Source: Sphingomonas phyllosphaerae 5.2
GTDB lineage: Bacteria > Pseudomonadota > Alphaproteobacteria > Sphingomonadales > Sphingomonadaceae
Direction: 5' to 3'
DNA: 64,000 nucleotides
NCBI RefSeq assembly: GCF_000419605.1
Contig: NZ_ATTI01000001.1
Span: forward strand, 376,001 to 440,000
Shown here: positions 34,788-44,433 of the stretch, one piece after another
Layout of the letters: the number at the start of each line of letters is the position of its first letter
Numbering within the stretch: the first letter of the stretch is position 1
Notes under the pieces: model-generated
Database searches by the model: none
What the model saw: the letters and a program-made list of their open reading frames with translations, nothing else
Told to the model about the DNA's origin: nothing
Translations under genes and position numbers: made by a program

Positions 34788-36449
34788 CTAGCGCGCAGTG
34801 CGCAAATGCTCGGCCAGCCGCAGCGTCAGTGCGAGCAGCGTCAGCGTCGGGTTGGCGAAGCTCGACGTCGGGAAGGCGGCCGCACCGGCGATGTAGAGGC
34901 CGCGGGTGCCGAATACTTCGGAATTGGCGTCGCACACGCCTTCCGTCGGTGTGTCGGCCATGCGCGCGGTGCCGATATGGTGGCCCCCGACCGGCACCGG
35001 GTGGTCGCTCCACGCCTGCGCTTCCTCGTCGGCGAGCGTGATCGTCGCCACGCCGCTGCGGTTCACCGCCGCCGCGATGACGCGCACGCCCGCGATCATT
35101 CGCGCGCGATCCTCCGCGGTGCAGCGCCAGTCGATGATCGCGCGGCGCAGCCCCGCACCGTCGCGCTCGGTGCCGAGCAGGACGCGGCTGTCGCGGTGCG
35201 GCTCCTGCTCGCCGTTCAGGTCGAGCGGGTAGACGCCGCCGGGCTCGGCGAGCAGCACGCTCGGCAGCTTGCGGCGCGCGAGGATGCGGCGGCGCGTCCA
35301 GTCGATCCCGAACCCGGCGAGCCGCGGCGCACCGAGCAGCACGTTGCGGAAGTGCGCGGCATGAAAGGCGGCGCTCGACCCGCGGCGTTGCGCGCGTTCG
35401 TCATGCTCCAGCGCGGTCATCTTGCGCGCATATTCGGGCACGATCATGTTCTTGGCGAGGTACATCGCCGAAAGCACCGGGTGCCGGTGCGCGGGATCGA
35501 CGATGCTGGGGTGCGCGGGGCGCAGCACCATGCCGGCGAGCCGCTCGCGCCGCTGCGCCGCGGGCGCGAGCCAGAGGTAGCGGCGGCAATACGTGCCGTC
35601 GGCGGCGCGGAAATAGTCGAAATGCGCGTGGCCGGCCGGCGGGTGGAAGGCGATCGTGCCGAGCGTGCCTTCGAGATGGCATTGGTAGTAGCGGCCGACC
35701 AGGTCGTGCGCGTTGCCGAGGCCGACCGGGTGCGTCTCGTCGCTGGCGAGCAGCAGGCGTGCCGTCTCGATCCCGCCCGCGGCGACGACGACGCGCGGAG
35801 CGGCGACGGTGACGCGCGCGTCGCGCAGGCGCAGGCGAACGCCGGTGGCGGCGCTGCCATCGGTCAGGATCTGCTCGACGGGGGCGTTGGTGAGGACGCG
35901 GAGCCGCGGCGCCTGCGCCAGCCGCTTGCGATACCAGCCGCCGAAGTCGGTCGGGTGGCTGAAGCGCTCGATCCGTTCGGTGACGACGTCCTCGGCGGCG
36001 CCGGGGAGTGCCGGGGCGAGCGCGGGGTTTGCGGCGTCGGCGGTGAAATCGGCCGCACCCGCCTCCGCAAGTGCCATCGCCTGCGGGTAGAAGCGGGCGA
36101 CCTCGTCATGCGCGATCGGCCAGCGCGCGGCGGGCATCCAGTCGCGCGTCTCGAAATCGATCGGGTCGAACGGGATGCAGCGGCCCCCCCAAACCGCGCT
36201 GGTGCCCCCTAACTGGCGGCGGCGATACATCTCGCCCGGCGAGTGCGAGGATGGGGAGACCGACTGCGCGCGCAGGAATTCCTGCCCGGCCTTGTCGAAA
36301 CGATCGCCGCCGGCCTCGACCAGCACGACTTCCTGTCCGGCGTCCGCGAGGGTGAGCGCGAGCGTGATCCCCGCCGGGCCGGCGCCGACGATCACGACAT
36401 CGGCATCGATACGGTCGGGTAGCCCGGCGCGGCGAGCGTCGACGATCAT
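34788..36449 (-). CDS. GMC-family FAD oxidoreductase
   Basis: A 553-residue glucose-methanol-choline oxidoreductase. FAD is bound by VVIVGAGPAGITLALTLADAG. A middle domain carries TARLLLAS and the C-terminus carries GGHHIGTARMADTP (active-site His region), then GLYIAGAAAFPTSSFANPTL. It would oxidise an alcohol or sugar hydroxyl, possibly on a nucleotide or lipid-linked sugar. It is the last gene of the eight-gene leftward EPS operon, overlapping the AKR gene by 4 bases. Confidence 0.88.
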   Translation of the reverse strand: MIVDARRAGLPDRIDADVVIVGAGPAGITLALTLADAGQEVVLVEAGGDRFDKAGQEFLRAQSVSPSSHSPGEMYRRRQLGGTSAVWGGRCIPFDPIDFETRDWMPAARWPIAHDEVARFYPQAMALAEAGAADFTADAANPALAPALPGAAEDVVTERIERFSHPTDFGGWYRKRLAQAPRLRVLTNAPVEQILTDGSAATGVRLRLRDARVTVAAPRVVVAAGGIETARLLLASDETHPVGLGNAHDLVGRYYQCHLEGTLGTIAFHPPAGHAHFDYFRAADGTYCRRYLWLAPAAQRRERLAGMVLRPAHPSIVDPAHRHPVLSAMYLAKNMIVPEYARKMTALEHDERAQRRGSSAAFHAAHFRNVLLGAPRLAGFGIDWTRRRILARRKLPSVLLAEPGGVYPLDLNGEQEPHRDSRVLLGTERDGAGLRRAIIDWRCTAEDRARMIAGVRVIAAAVNRSGVATITLADEEAQAWSDHPVPVGGHHIGTARMADTPTEGVCDANSEVFGTRGLYIAGAAAFPTSSFANPTLTLLALTLRLAEHLRTAR

Positions 36450-37258
36450 CGCGCCGACCCGCGTGCGATGGCGGCGAGCGCGCGCAGATTCTCGGGCTTG
36501 CCGGTGCCGACGACGGTGCAGGCGACCGTGGGATGCGCGATCGCGCGCGCCACGGCCTGCGCCGGGCTGAGCGTGGGTTGCTGCACCACGACTTCACGCG
36601 CCAGCACGAGGTGGCCGCGCGCCGCGATCGTCTCGGCGCGGCGGCCGAGCGTGGTGAGCACGTTCCACGGGAGTTCGAGCACATCGTACCCGGGCTGGTC
36701 GAGCGCGGCGTCGAGCGTGGCGAGATCATCGCACGACACGCCGATGCGCAGCGCCTTGCCTGCCGCGCGCGCCGCGACCAGTGCGAGCGCCAGTTCGGGC
36801 TCGGCAGCGACGTGCGCGGGCGGGCTGTGGAGCAGGAAGGCGTCGACGCGATCGGTGCGCAGCCTTTTCAGCGACGTCTCGAGACTGGCGACGATCGCGC
36901 GCGGACGCCAGTCGCTGCGCATCGCGTCGCTGCGCTGCGTGGTGACGGTGTTGCCGGCGCCGCCGCGCCGCGCGAGCAATGCGCGCACCAACGGCTTGGC
37001 GGTGCGGAGCAGCCGGTACTTTGCGGAAAAGGTCTGCCCGCCCTTGGTGACGACGAACGCGGCGTCGCGACGACCGGCGATGGCGCGGCCGATGATCCGC
37101 TCACTGTCGCCCTGTCCGTAGATGCTGGCGGTGTCGAGGACGTTGACGCCGAGGTCCAGCGCGATCCGTACCAGCCGCTCGCTGTCGGCAGCGGGGGCGG
37201 GGTTGGCGAACGAGCCGAACTTGCTGCCGCCCAGCCCGAGGCGCGAGACCGCGCTCAT
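36446..37258 (-). CDS. Aldo/keto reductase
   Basis: A 270-residue AKR with DTASIYGQGDSERIIGRA (Asp, Tyr), FVVTKGGQ (Lys) and VDAFLLHSPPA (His), so all four catalytic residues are present. It is shorter than the 348-residue fucose-operon AKR and not closely similar. ATG 37258 (MSAVSRLGLGG) overlaps the GH16 stop by 4 bases; a longer open frame upstream is the GH16 gene's shadow. Paired with a GMC oxidase, it suggests an oxidation/reduction (epimerisation-like) step on a sugar, which is speculative. Confidence 0.85.
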   Translation of the reverse strand: MSAVSRLGLGGSKFGSFANPAPAADSERLVRIALDLGVNVLDTASIYGQGDSERIIGRAIAGRRDAAFVVTKGGQTFSAKYRLLRTAKPLVRALLARRGGAGNTVTTQRSDAMRSDWRPRAIVASLETSLKRLRTDRVDAFLLHSPPAHVAAEPELALALVAARAAGKALRIGVSCDDLATLDAALDQPGYDVLELPWNVLTTLGRRAETIAARGHLVLAREVVVQQPTLSPAQAVARAIAHPTVACTVVGTGKPENLRALAAIARGSAR

Positions 37259-38130
37259 CGGCCGGCCAGCCGGTAACCGCGCACCCAGTCGATCCGCATC
37301 CGCGCAGGCCATTTCTGGTCCGCGGCGGGCGCGCCGGGCCACTTGCCGCCGATCGCGAGGTTCAGCAGCACGTAGAGCGGCTGGTGATAATCGCGGTTCG
37401 GCACGCGCCGTACCGCGCGGTCGTCGAAATACCAGATCAGCTCGCGGGGCGTGACCATCATCCCGTAGGTGTGGAATCGCGAAAGGTCGGTGCCGCTCTG
37501 CCACGGCATCCCGTCGCCCTTCTTCTGCTGGTTCGGCAGGTTCGGGAACCATGTGAAGTAGAGTTTGCCGGGCTCGCCGATCGACTCGAAGACGTCGATC
37601 TCGATCGGGCCGGGTTGCTGCTGCTTGCCGTCCTTCACCGATGGTTGCGGCAGCAGCCAGAACGCCGGCCAGATCCCCTTGCCGCTGGGAAAAGCGACGC
37701 GCGCCTCGACATAGCCGTAGGTGAAGTTGAACGAGCGTTCGGTCGTGATGAGCCCCGACAGATACGGCAGATGATTGGTGGCCGGATCGGCACGGTACGG
37801 GTTCGGGCGCGCCGCGATCGTCAGCATGCCGGGCTTCCACTCGAACGGTGACATCCCCTCCGCCGGGTCGCCGTAATATTGCAGTTCGCCGTTCGGCGCG
37901 AGCGTGCGCGGCTCCCAGCCCTTGTCGGCGCGGGTCGGCTGGACGCCGAACCAGTAATTGGTCTTCCAGCGACCGCGCGGGTTCTTCGTGGCGCTCCAGA
38001 AATCGGGCGCGCGATCGAATTCCTCGGCGAAGGCAGGGCGCAGTCGCGTGCGGTCGAGCGGCGCAGCGCCGCCGCTAGCGGACCAGCCCGCGAACAGCGC
38101 CGCGCCGAGCAGCATCAGCCGCACGATCAT
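37255..38130 (-). CDS. GH16-family secreted glycan hydrolase
   Basis: A 291-residue exported protein. Signal peptide MIVRLMLLGAALFAG to about residue 22, then a jelly-roll GH16 domain with YGYVEARVAFPSGKGIWPAFW and the catalytic EIDVFE (nucleophile Glu177, Asp179, acid/base Glu182). EPS operons often include such an endoglycanase to trim or release the polymer. ATG 38130 overlaps the glycosyltransferase stop by 4 bases. Confidence 0.9.
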   Translation of the reverse strand: MIVRLMLLGAALFAGWSASGGAAPLDRTRLRPAFAEEFDRAPDFWSATKNPRGRWKTNYWFGVQPTRADKGWEPRTLAPNGELQYYGDPAEGMSPFEWKPGMLTIAARPNPYRADPATNHLPYLSGLITTERSFNFTYGYVEARVAFPSGKGIWPAFWLLPQPSVKDGKQQQPGPIEIDVFESIGEPGKLYFTWFPNLPNQQKKGDGMPWQSGTDLSRFHTYGMMVTPRELIWYFDDRAVRRVPNRDYHQPLYVLLNLAIGGKWPGAPAADQKWPARMRIDWVRGYRLAGR

Positions 38131-39020
38131 CGCCACACCGATCCGCCGCAGGCGCGGATATAGGCCGCGGTATCGCGCGAGATCGCCTTGCGTGGCGGAC
38201 GGTCGGGACGGGTACGCCACGCCATGAACTGCTTCACGGCGCCCGCGACGCTGGCCTGCCCGCGCTGGCGCAGCAGAAGGTAGGGAGTGAAGAGCGCGGC
38301 GTTCACCAGCACCTCCGGAAACGGCATCCTGAGATAGCTGATGATGTATTTGTTCGCCAGCCGTTGCGTCTGCACGCGCTTCTTCGCGTCACGGCCGGCG
38401 GGATGCTCCAGCTCCTCGCACGAGACCGCGGGATCGTAGCGGATCCGCCATCCGGCATCGATGATCCGGTACGACAGCTCGATCTCCTCCAGCCCGTAGA
38501 AGAAGTCGGGCAGGAAGCCGCCGACCTCGCGCAGGCAGGCCGTGCGGAACGCCACGCAGCCGCCGACGAAGCGGAACGTGAGGAAGGTGCTGGTGAGGTC
38601 GACGTCCTTGCGGGTGTGCGGGATCAGGTCGACGCGGCGGCGGGTTTCGCCGCGCACGTGCTTGCGCACCGTGATCGCGCCGAGCCGCTCGTCCGCTTCG
38701 AAGCGCGCCGCGAACAGGTCCAGCATCGTCGGCGTTTCGACCATCACGTCGTCGTCGAGCAGGATGACGAATTCGCCGCGCGCCGCATCGAAGCCGTCGT
38801 TGCGGGCGTGAACGCCCTTGTTGCCGCCCGAGAACAGATACTGGCTGTGCGCGAAACGGTCGAGCAGCGCGGCACGGTCGCCGCGCTCGGCATTGTTGTC
38901 GACCAGGACCACTTCGTAATCGTCGCGCCCGCCGACACAGGCGGCGAGGCTGGCGAGACATTCGGCGAGGATCGCGTCGCGCGCGTAGGTGAGCACGACG
39001 ATCGAGAAGCGGACGGTCAT
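38127..39020 (-). CDS. Family 2 glycosyltransferase
   Basis: A 297-residue GT-A enzyme: SIVVLTYARDAILAECLASL, VVLVDNNAE, GGNKGVHARNDGFDAARGEF and the DDDVMVE metal-binding motif. C-terminal GGFLPDFFYGLEEIELSYRI provides the ED-type base region. No membrane helix is evident, so it is a cytoplasmic-face rhamnosyltransferase-like enzyme. Acceptor and donor are unknown. It overlaps the flippase stop by 4 bases. Confidence 0.9.
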   Translation of the reverse strand: MTVRFSIVVLTYARDAILAECLASLAACVGGRDDYEVVLVDNNAERGDRAALLDRFAHSQYLFSGGNKGVHARNDGFDAARGEFVILLDDDVMVETPTMLDLFAARFEADERLGAITVRKHVRGETRRRVDLIPHTRKDVDLTSTFLTFRFVGGCVAFRTACLREVGGFLPDFFYGLEEIELSYRIIDAGWRIRYDPAVSCEELEHPAGRDAKKRVQTQRLANKYIISYLRMPFPEVLVNAALFTPYLLLRQRGQASVAGAVKQFMAWRTRPDRPPRKAISRDTAAYIRACGGSVWR

Positions 39021-40315
39021 GCGGGCGTCTCCGACAGGGTATGGCGACGCAGCGCGTGACGCTCCGCGATGCCGAGCAGCACGATATTGGCGAGTTGGCT
39101 CACCGCGATGGCGATCGCCATGCCAGGCACGCCGTGCGGGATCGCGAGCACCAGCGCCGCGAGCGTGACGAGCGCGGTGGCGGCGCGGGTCACGAACATC
39201 GTGCGGCTGGCGCGCAGCACAATCAGCAACGTTTCCGATGGCTGGTTCAGGCAGAACAGGAAGAAGGCGACGCACAGCAATTGCACGTCGCGCTCGACCC
39301 CGGAATATTGACCGTGGAAGACCAGTGCGATCAGCGGATGCGCGAACAGCGCGACCGCGGCGAGATAGCCGCCGGTCAGCACGATCAGCGTGCGGCGCGT
39401 GTTGCCGATCGCGCGGCGCAGCCCGGGCGTGCCGTGGTTGGCGAGCGCGGCGGCGGCGCGTGGCTTGTCGGTCGAATCGATCGCCGAGACGATGCTGACC
39501 GCCGGATTGGTGAGCGTGCGCGCCGCGGTGAACACCGCTGCCGCGGCCGGTCCGAGCAGCGCGCCGATCAGGATCACGACCGTTGCGGTGCTGTAGACGG
39601 TGTAGGGGAAGATGTTGGCCGACAGCCAGCCCGCGAAGCGGCCGTGCGGTACGAAACGCTGCCATGCGCGCGCCGCGGCCGGGGCGGTGGGACGGAGCAC
39701 CAACAGCGCCGGCAGCGTCGCGGCGGCGGCGGCCAGCCCCCACGCGGCCGCGCCGGCGCGCGCATCCGGATGGATGTGCGCCGCGATCAACGCACCGGCG
39801 ATCAGCGCGACGAAGAACAACGCCGAAACGAGCGCGGCGAGCCACGCCCGCTCCTGCTTGTAGAACCACCGCCGCACGAAATCTGCGGCGAGCAGCGGCG
39901 GGGTGATCGCGGCGCCGAGCATCAGCGGCGCGGCGAGCCAGCGTTGCGCCGGAAGCGCAAGCCCGATCACCGCGGCCACCGCGACCAGCGCGATCGCGAG
40001 CGCAAGCGCGGCGGCCACGTTCAGCCACCACCAGTCCGAATGGTAGCGGCGATCGTCGACCGTTTCGCCGGGCTCACGATGCTCGGTGATGTAGGGCAGG
40101 GTGATCGCCGAGCGGTGGAAGCCGGCGACGACGTAATAGGCCCCGATCGCGACGCCGACCGCGCCGAACTGATCAGGCGGCAGGCTGCGCCCCAGGATCG
40201 CGCTGGCGACGATGCTGCCCAGTCCCTGGAAGCCCTGGTCGGCCAGTGCGAAGAGCCGCGCCAGCCGCCGGTCGCGCAAGCGCGCGGGCAGGGTGAGGAG
40301 CAAGGACGATGCCAT
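39017..40315 (-). CDS. Wzx-like polysaccharide flippase / membrane protein
   Basis: A 432-residue membrane protein with about 12 predicted helices of the MATE/MOP superfamily (ADQGFQGLGSIVASAILGRS at the start, LVTLAALVLAIPHGVPGMAI at the end). It would translocate lipid-linked repeat units. ATG 40315 was chosen (MASSLLLTLP); a TTG at 40333 is the alternative. It is 43 bases after the tyrosine-kinase gene in the same operon. A second flippase gene lies at 48465-49856. Confidence 0.85.
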   Translation of the reverse strand: MASSLLLTLPARLRDRRLARLFALADQGFQGLGSIVASAILGRSLPPDQFGAVGVAIGAYYVVAGFHRSAITLPYITEHREPGETVDDRRYHSDWWWLNVAAALALAIALVAVAAVIGLALPAQRWLAAPLMLGAAITPPLLAADFVRRWFYKQERAWLAALVSALFFVALIAGALIAAHIHPDARAGAAAWGLAAAAATLPALLVLRPTAPAAARAWQRFVPHGRFAGWLSANIFPYTVYSTATVVILIGALLGPAAAAVFTAARTLTNPAVSIVSAIDSTDKPRAAAALANHGTPGLRRAIGNTRRTLIVLTGGYLAAVALFAHPLIALVFHGQYSGVERDVQLLCVAFFLFCLNQPSETLLIVLRASRTMFVTRAATALVTLAALVLAIPHGVPGMAIAIAVSQLANIVLLGIAERHALRRHTLSETPA

Positions 40316-40358
40316 CAGGCGCGGTCGGCGCAAGGAGCGGGGTGCAGCTGCACCCGCC

Positions 40359-42476
40359 TCACGACTTTGCGTAATAATCCTTCATGTAGTCGGCATAGCC
40401 GCTGGGATCGCCGAAGCCGGACTGCGACTGCACCTTGAGGTTGACCATCGTCAGCGCCACGCCGGTGACGCCCGCGCCGACCGAGGTGATCTGATGCAGC
40501 GCGGCGCGCGCGGCGCGCGCCGGGGTGGAACGCCAGCGCACCAGCATCGCCAGCGCATCGAAGTGATGCGCGAGCACGCGCGTGTCGGCGACCGCGAGCA
40601 CCGGCGCGGTATCGACCACGATATGGTCGTAGCGACGACGCAGCTCGGCGAGCAGCGCGGTGAAGTCCGGCGTCTCGAACATGTGCGGCGAGGTGCTGAC
40701 GGTCGGCGCGAGCGGCAGGACGTCCAGCCCGGTCGCTTCCTCGCGCAGGATCACGTCGTCGAGCGTCGCGGTGCCGGCCAGCACCTCGCCCAGTCCGGCG
40801 CGCGCCTGCGGCGCGAGCGCGACCGAGATCGAGCGGCGACGCAGGTCGGTGTCGAGCAGCAGGGTGCGCGAGCCGCCGGTCGCCAGCACGCGCGCGACCG
40901 ACATCGACGTGGTGGTCTTGCCTTCCTTGGGCAGCGCCGAGGTGATGCCGAGGATCTTGCCACCCTGCACCGATGCCGCGGTGAAGCTGAGGCTGGTCGC
41001 GAGATTGCGGAACGATTCGGTGTAGGCGGACAGCGGATGCAGCAGCGTCGCCTCGGCCGGATCGCTGGTGCGCGGCTTCTCGATCGAGGATGCCGGGGTC
41101 GGCACGCTGTTGAAATAGTCGACGCCGAGCATCGTCTCGATGTCGTCGACGGTGTCGAGCCCCTGCACCCAACGCTCGCGGACATAGGCGATCGCGAGAC
41201 CGACGGCGAGGCCGAGGACCGCACCCATGAACAGCAACACGGGCACGTTCGGCGAGCTGGGCTTGAGCGGCAGCGCGGCGGGCGCCGCGATGCGGCTGTC
41301 CGAACGCATGATCGACTGCTGCGCATTCTGCTGCGTGCTGGTGGTCAGCAGCTGCTGATAGGCATCACGCGCGTTCTGCGCGGTACGTTGCAGTTCGGCG
41401 AGGTCGACCGAGGAGCGGACGTTGTTGGCGAGCCGCGACTGCGCGGCGGCGAGGCTGGCCTCGAGCGAAGCAGTCGTCGATCCGGCGGCCTGCGACGCAT
41501 TGCCGGCCGAGCGCGAAAGGTCGCGCATCTCGCCGGTCAGCTGCGCGTCGATCGCGTCCAGTTCCTTCCGGGCGTCGGCGAGCGCCGGGTAGCGTTCGCC
41601 ATAGCGCGACTGCAGCGAGGCGACGCGCGCCGCGACCTGCGCGCGCTGCTGACGCAGCGAGGACATGGTGGCGGTGCTGTAGGGGCTGTTGTTGCCGCCG
41701 CCGACGATCGTCGAGCCGCTGACCGCGCTGCGCGCGCGCGCCGCGGCTTCCTCGGCACGTGCCGACGCGAGCGCGCCGCGGATCGAGGAGATTTCCTGCT
41801 CCGCAGTGACCGAATCGGGCTGGCCCAGCAAGTTGTTGCGGACGCGGTAGGCCGCGACCTCGGCGTCGGCGCGCTCCACCTTGCGGCGCAGTTCGTCGAG
41901 TTGGGCGTTCAGGCGACCATCGACATCGCGGAACTGTGCGATCTTGGTCTCCATGTCCTCCACCATGAACGCCTGTGCGAAGGCGTTGGCGATCTGCATC
42001 GCCTTGAGCGGGTTCTTGTCGGTGTAGCCGACTTCGAACAGCGAGGTGGTGCCGACGCGGGCGGCGGACATGTTCGTGAGCAGGGCGCCGGCGATCGCCT
42101 GCTTGCCGGTGGCGGCGTTGGTGGCGAATTCCTGTGCGGCGCTGCGCAGTTCGGGGTCGCGGTCCAGCTTCAGCTGTTCGACGACACGCACGGCGACCGG
42201 CAGCGACTTCATCGTCTGCACCTCGGCATCGATCTTGGCGTCGCGCGCCAGATCGGACAGCGGCGCCTGCGACGCGCCTGCGATCGCGCTCTGCGGCGTG
42301 TATTCGAGCTGCGCACCCGCGGTGTAGCGGCGCGGCAGGATCGTGCTGATCGCCCAGGCGAGCACCACGGCCAGCACCACGCAGGCCAGGATGATCGGCA
42401 GGTGCCGCTTCAGGCGGGAGAAGAGCCCGGCCAGGTCCTGGCGCTCCTCGAGCCGCACGTTTGTCGCATCCGCCAT
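40359..42476 (-). CDS. Polysaccharide co-polymerase / tyrosine autokinase (Wzz-BY-kinase fusion)
   Basis: A 705-residue inner-membrane protein that controls chain length. N-terminal Wzz domain with membrane helix LPIILACVVLAVVLAWAI (about 28-45), a long periplasmic coiled-coil region, the second helix PVLLFMGAVLGLAVGLAI, then the cytoplasmic kinase: Walker A SALPKEGKTTTS (about 511-522), Walker A' LLLDTDLR and Walker B HIVVDTAP. The C-terminus ends in a tyrosine cluster YADYMKDYYAKS (Tyr694, 697, 701, 702). No separate phosphatase gene is in the window. Confidence 0.94.
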   Translation of the reverse strand: MADATNVRLEERQDLAGLFSRLKRHLPIILACVVLAVVLAWAISTILPRRYTAGAQLEYTPQSAIAGASQAPLSDLARDAKIDAEVQTMKSLPVAVRVVEQLKLDRDPELRSAAQEFATNAATGKQAIAGALLTNMSAARVGTTSLFEVGYTDKNPLKAMQIANAFAQAFMVEDMETKIAQFRDVDGRLNAQLDELRRKVERADAEVAAYRVRNNLLGQPDSVTAEQEISSIRGALASARAEEAAARARSAVSGSTIVGGGNNSPYSTATMSSLRQQRAQVAARVASLQSRYGERYPALADARKELDAIDAQLTGEMRDLSRSAGNASQAAGSTTASLEASLAAAQSRLANNVRSSVDLAELQRTAQNARDAYQQLLTTSTQQNAQQSIMRSDSRIAAPAALPLKPSSPNVPVLLFMGAVLGLAVGLAIAYVRERWVQGLDTVDDIETMLGVDYFNSVPTPASSIEKPRTSDPAEATLLHPLSAYTESFRNLATSLSFTAASVQGGKILGITSALPKEGKTTTSMSVARVLATGGSRTLLLDTDLRRRSISVALAPQARAGLGEVLAGTATLDDVILREEATGLDVLPLAPTVSTSPHMFETPDFTALLAELRRRYDHIVVDTAPVLAVADTRVLAHHFDALAMLVRWRSTPARAARAALHQITSVGAGVTGVALTMVNLKVQSQSGFGDPSGYADYMKDYYAKS

Positions 42477-42508
42477 CGCTTACCCTCTTTAACCGCCGAC
42501 GTTCCGGC

Positions 42509-43843
42509 TCAGCGCCGCAACGTCAGGCTCAGCCCTGCGCGTAATTCGTTGAATCGTTGCCCGACCTGGGCACCGCTGCTGTCGCGGTTGGAATAGTCGA
42601 TCGACGGCGTCAGCACCATCGACCGGTTGAGCGTGTAGAGCGCGCTCGCGCCGATATGGAACAGTCGGTCGTTCCGGTCGATGCGCGCGAAGTCGTCTTT
42701 TTCGAAGTCGGCGCGCGCCACCAGGATCAGGTTGCGCAGCAACTCGTGGTCGACCTCGGCAGTCGCGCGCGAGGCGGTATAGCCCTGCGAGCCGATGACG
42801 ATCGCGTCGCGGATGTCGCGCCGCGCCGACAGCGTGATGGTGGTCAGCTGCGTGACGAGATAATCGAGCTGCGCATCGAAGGCGAGGCCGCTGAGGTTCG
42901 AGACCGCCGCCGCATCATATTGCCGCGTCAGATATCCGACGCCGATCCGTGTGCGGATGAGCGGCGTCAGATCGAAGGCGGCGCCGCCGATCACGCGTAG
43001 CTCGTTGCCGCTACGGTCGAAATCGACGTTGACCGCCTTGTAGTCGTGGAGCGTGTAGATGCCCTGCACGAACAGCGAGGTGACCGGCGAGATGTTGTAT
43101 TCGGCACGCGCCGTCAGTCGTGTCGCGGTGCGATCCAGATAATCCTGGTCGATGATCGACCCGTCGAGCGCCCGCGTGTCGCCGTAGTTCAGCCGCGTGA
43201 CGTTCACGTCGCCGATCAGCTGGAGGCGATTGAGCGCATAGGTGCCGCGCAGCGACGACACTTGCCGGTCGAGCGGCACCGATGCCGCGGAGAAGCGCGG
43301 GAAGTCGCCCGACAGCTGGTTGATGTAGATGCGATCCGCGTTCACCGCCGCGCGCAGGTTCGAATCGCCGATGATGTCCAGCCGGCCGTCGACGCCGACG
43401 TCGTAGCCGTTCTCGTTCTTGATCGAGTAATCGAGAAAGCGGCGGAAGTTGCCGCGGACGTGCGCCTGCACCTGGTGGCGCGACCAGTCGCTGACCGCGT
43501 CGAGCCGCGGCGCGAGGGTCGCATAGGCGTCCGACACAGGCTCGCTGGTGGCGCCGAACACGTTGCTGGTCGCATTGGCGGCGATGTCGACGCGCGGGAA
43601 GACCAGGAAGGCGCCGGCGTGGACGCCGAGCGCATCCGTCTCCGGATGCGCGCGTTGCAGCACCGTCACCCGATCCGTCCGCGGCAGGTCGAACGGGATG
43701 CCGGTATCGAGCACCGCCTGCGAGATCTGTGCCTGCGCCGCCGGCACGCCCGCCGTCAGCAGCGCACCCGTCGCCAACAGCAGCGAGGCGGCCGAACGGC
43801 CCCGTCGCGCGCGACGGGCAGAAGGAAGAAGCATACGGTGCAT
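42509..43843 (-). CDS. Outer-membrane beta-barrel protein of the EPS operon
   Basis: A 444-residue exported protein. Signal peptide (LLLATGALLTAGVPAAQAQ) followed by alternating amphipathic strands rich in R/D/Y, with periodic FVQGIYTLHDYK and LFHIGASALYTL strands, and a final LSLTLRR strand, of the barrel type (PF10082-like) that accompanies Wzc/Wza genes in sphingan loci. Its role may be to form or support the EPS exit pore. It is 8 bases from the Wza-like gene and 32 bases from the kinase gene. Confidence 0.82.
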   Translation of the reverse strand: MHRMLLPSARRARRGRSAASLLLATGALLTAGVPAAQAQISQAVLDTGIPFDLPRTDRVTVLQRAHPETDALGVHAGAFLVFPRVDIAANATSNVFGATSEPVSDAYATLAPRLDAVSDWSRHQVQAHVRGNFRRFLDYSIKNENGYDVGVDGRLDIIGDSNLRAAVNADRIYINQLSGDFPRFSAASVPLDRQVSSLRGTYALNRLQLIGDVNVTRLNYGDTRALDGSIIDQDYLDRTATRLTARAEYNISPVTSLFVQGIYTLHDYKAVNVDFDRSGNELRVIGGAAFDLTPLIRTRIGVGYLTRQYDAAAVSNLSGLAFDAQLDYLVTQLTTITLSARRDIRDAIVIGSQGYTASRATAEVDHELLRNLILVARADFEKDDFARIDRNDRLFHIGASALYTLNRSMVLTPSIDYSNRDSSGAQVGQRFNELRAGLSLTLRR

Positions 43844-43851
43844 CGTGGCGA

Positions 43852-44433
43852 TCAGAAGAGCCGCTCGGTGACGCGGATCGTGTCGCCGGGGCGGACCGCG
43901 AGATCCGGCGTCGCCTCGACCTTCGCCTCGCCGCCGCCGAGTTCGGGACGGATCAGGACGTATTTCTGCTGCGCGCGGTAGCTGTAACCACCGGCCAGCG
44001 CGACCGCCGCCTCCAGCGTCATGCCGGTTTGATAGGCGTATTGGCCCGGTTTGTTCACCTCACCCAGCAGATAGAGCGGGCGATAGGTGACGATCGTGCC
44101 CGCGACGCTGGGGTTGCGAAGATACCCTTCCGAAAGCCGCTGGCGGATCTCGCCGCTGACCTCGCCGATCGTCCGCCCCTGCGCCTTGACCGTCCCGATC
44201 AGCGGCACATCGATCGTTCCGTTCGGGTTGATCGCGTAGTTGCGGCTGAGGTCGGTCTCGCCATAGACGGTTAGCGCGATCTGGTCGCCCACGCCCAGTT
44301 GATAGGTAGCGTCGACGGGGGTTGCCCGATCGCGGCCCAAGGCAGAGGCGCTTTGCAGCGGAAGGTCACCGCCGCGCCCGGCGCATCCCGTCAGCAGCGC
44401 CACCGCCGACAGCATCATCGCCAGCCTCGTCAT
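43852..44433 (-). CDS. Wza-like polysaccharide export lipoprotein
   Basis: A 193-residue outer-membrane lipoprotein. Lipobox LLTGC after a short signal, then the polysaccharide-export domain YQLGVGDQIALTVYGETDLS with GTIDVPLIGTVKAQGRT, and one SLBB domain (YLLGEVNKPGQYAYQTG). It forms the EPS outer-membrane channel component. ATG 44433 was chosen because the lipobox then falls at residue 17; the longer frame is unsupported. First gene of the eight-gene leftward operon; it diverges from the GT2 gene at 44685. Confidence 0.92.
   Translation of the reverse strand: MTRLAMMLSAVALLTGCAGRGGDLPLQSASALGRDRATPVDATYQLGVGDQIALTVYGETDLSRNYAINPNGTIDVPLIGTVKAQGRTIGEVSGEIRQRLSEGYLRNPSVAGTIVTYRPLYLLGEVNKPGQYAYQTGMTLEAAVALAGGYSYRAQQKYVLIRPELGGGEAKVEATPDLAVRPGDTIRVTERLF

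Noticed and set aside
40212..42596. 794-codon plus-strand open frame opposite the Wzz-kinase and flippase genes
   Set aside because: Antisense shadow; the minus-strand genes have Walker motifs, membrane helices and operon context, while this frame has none.
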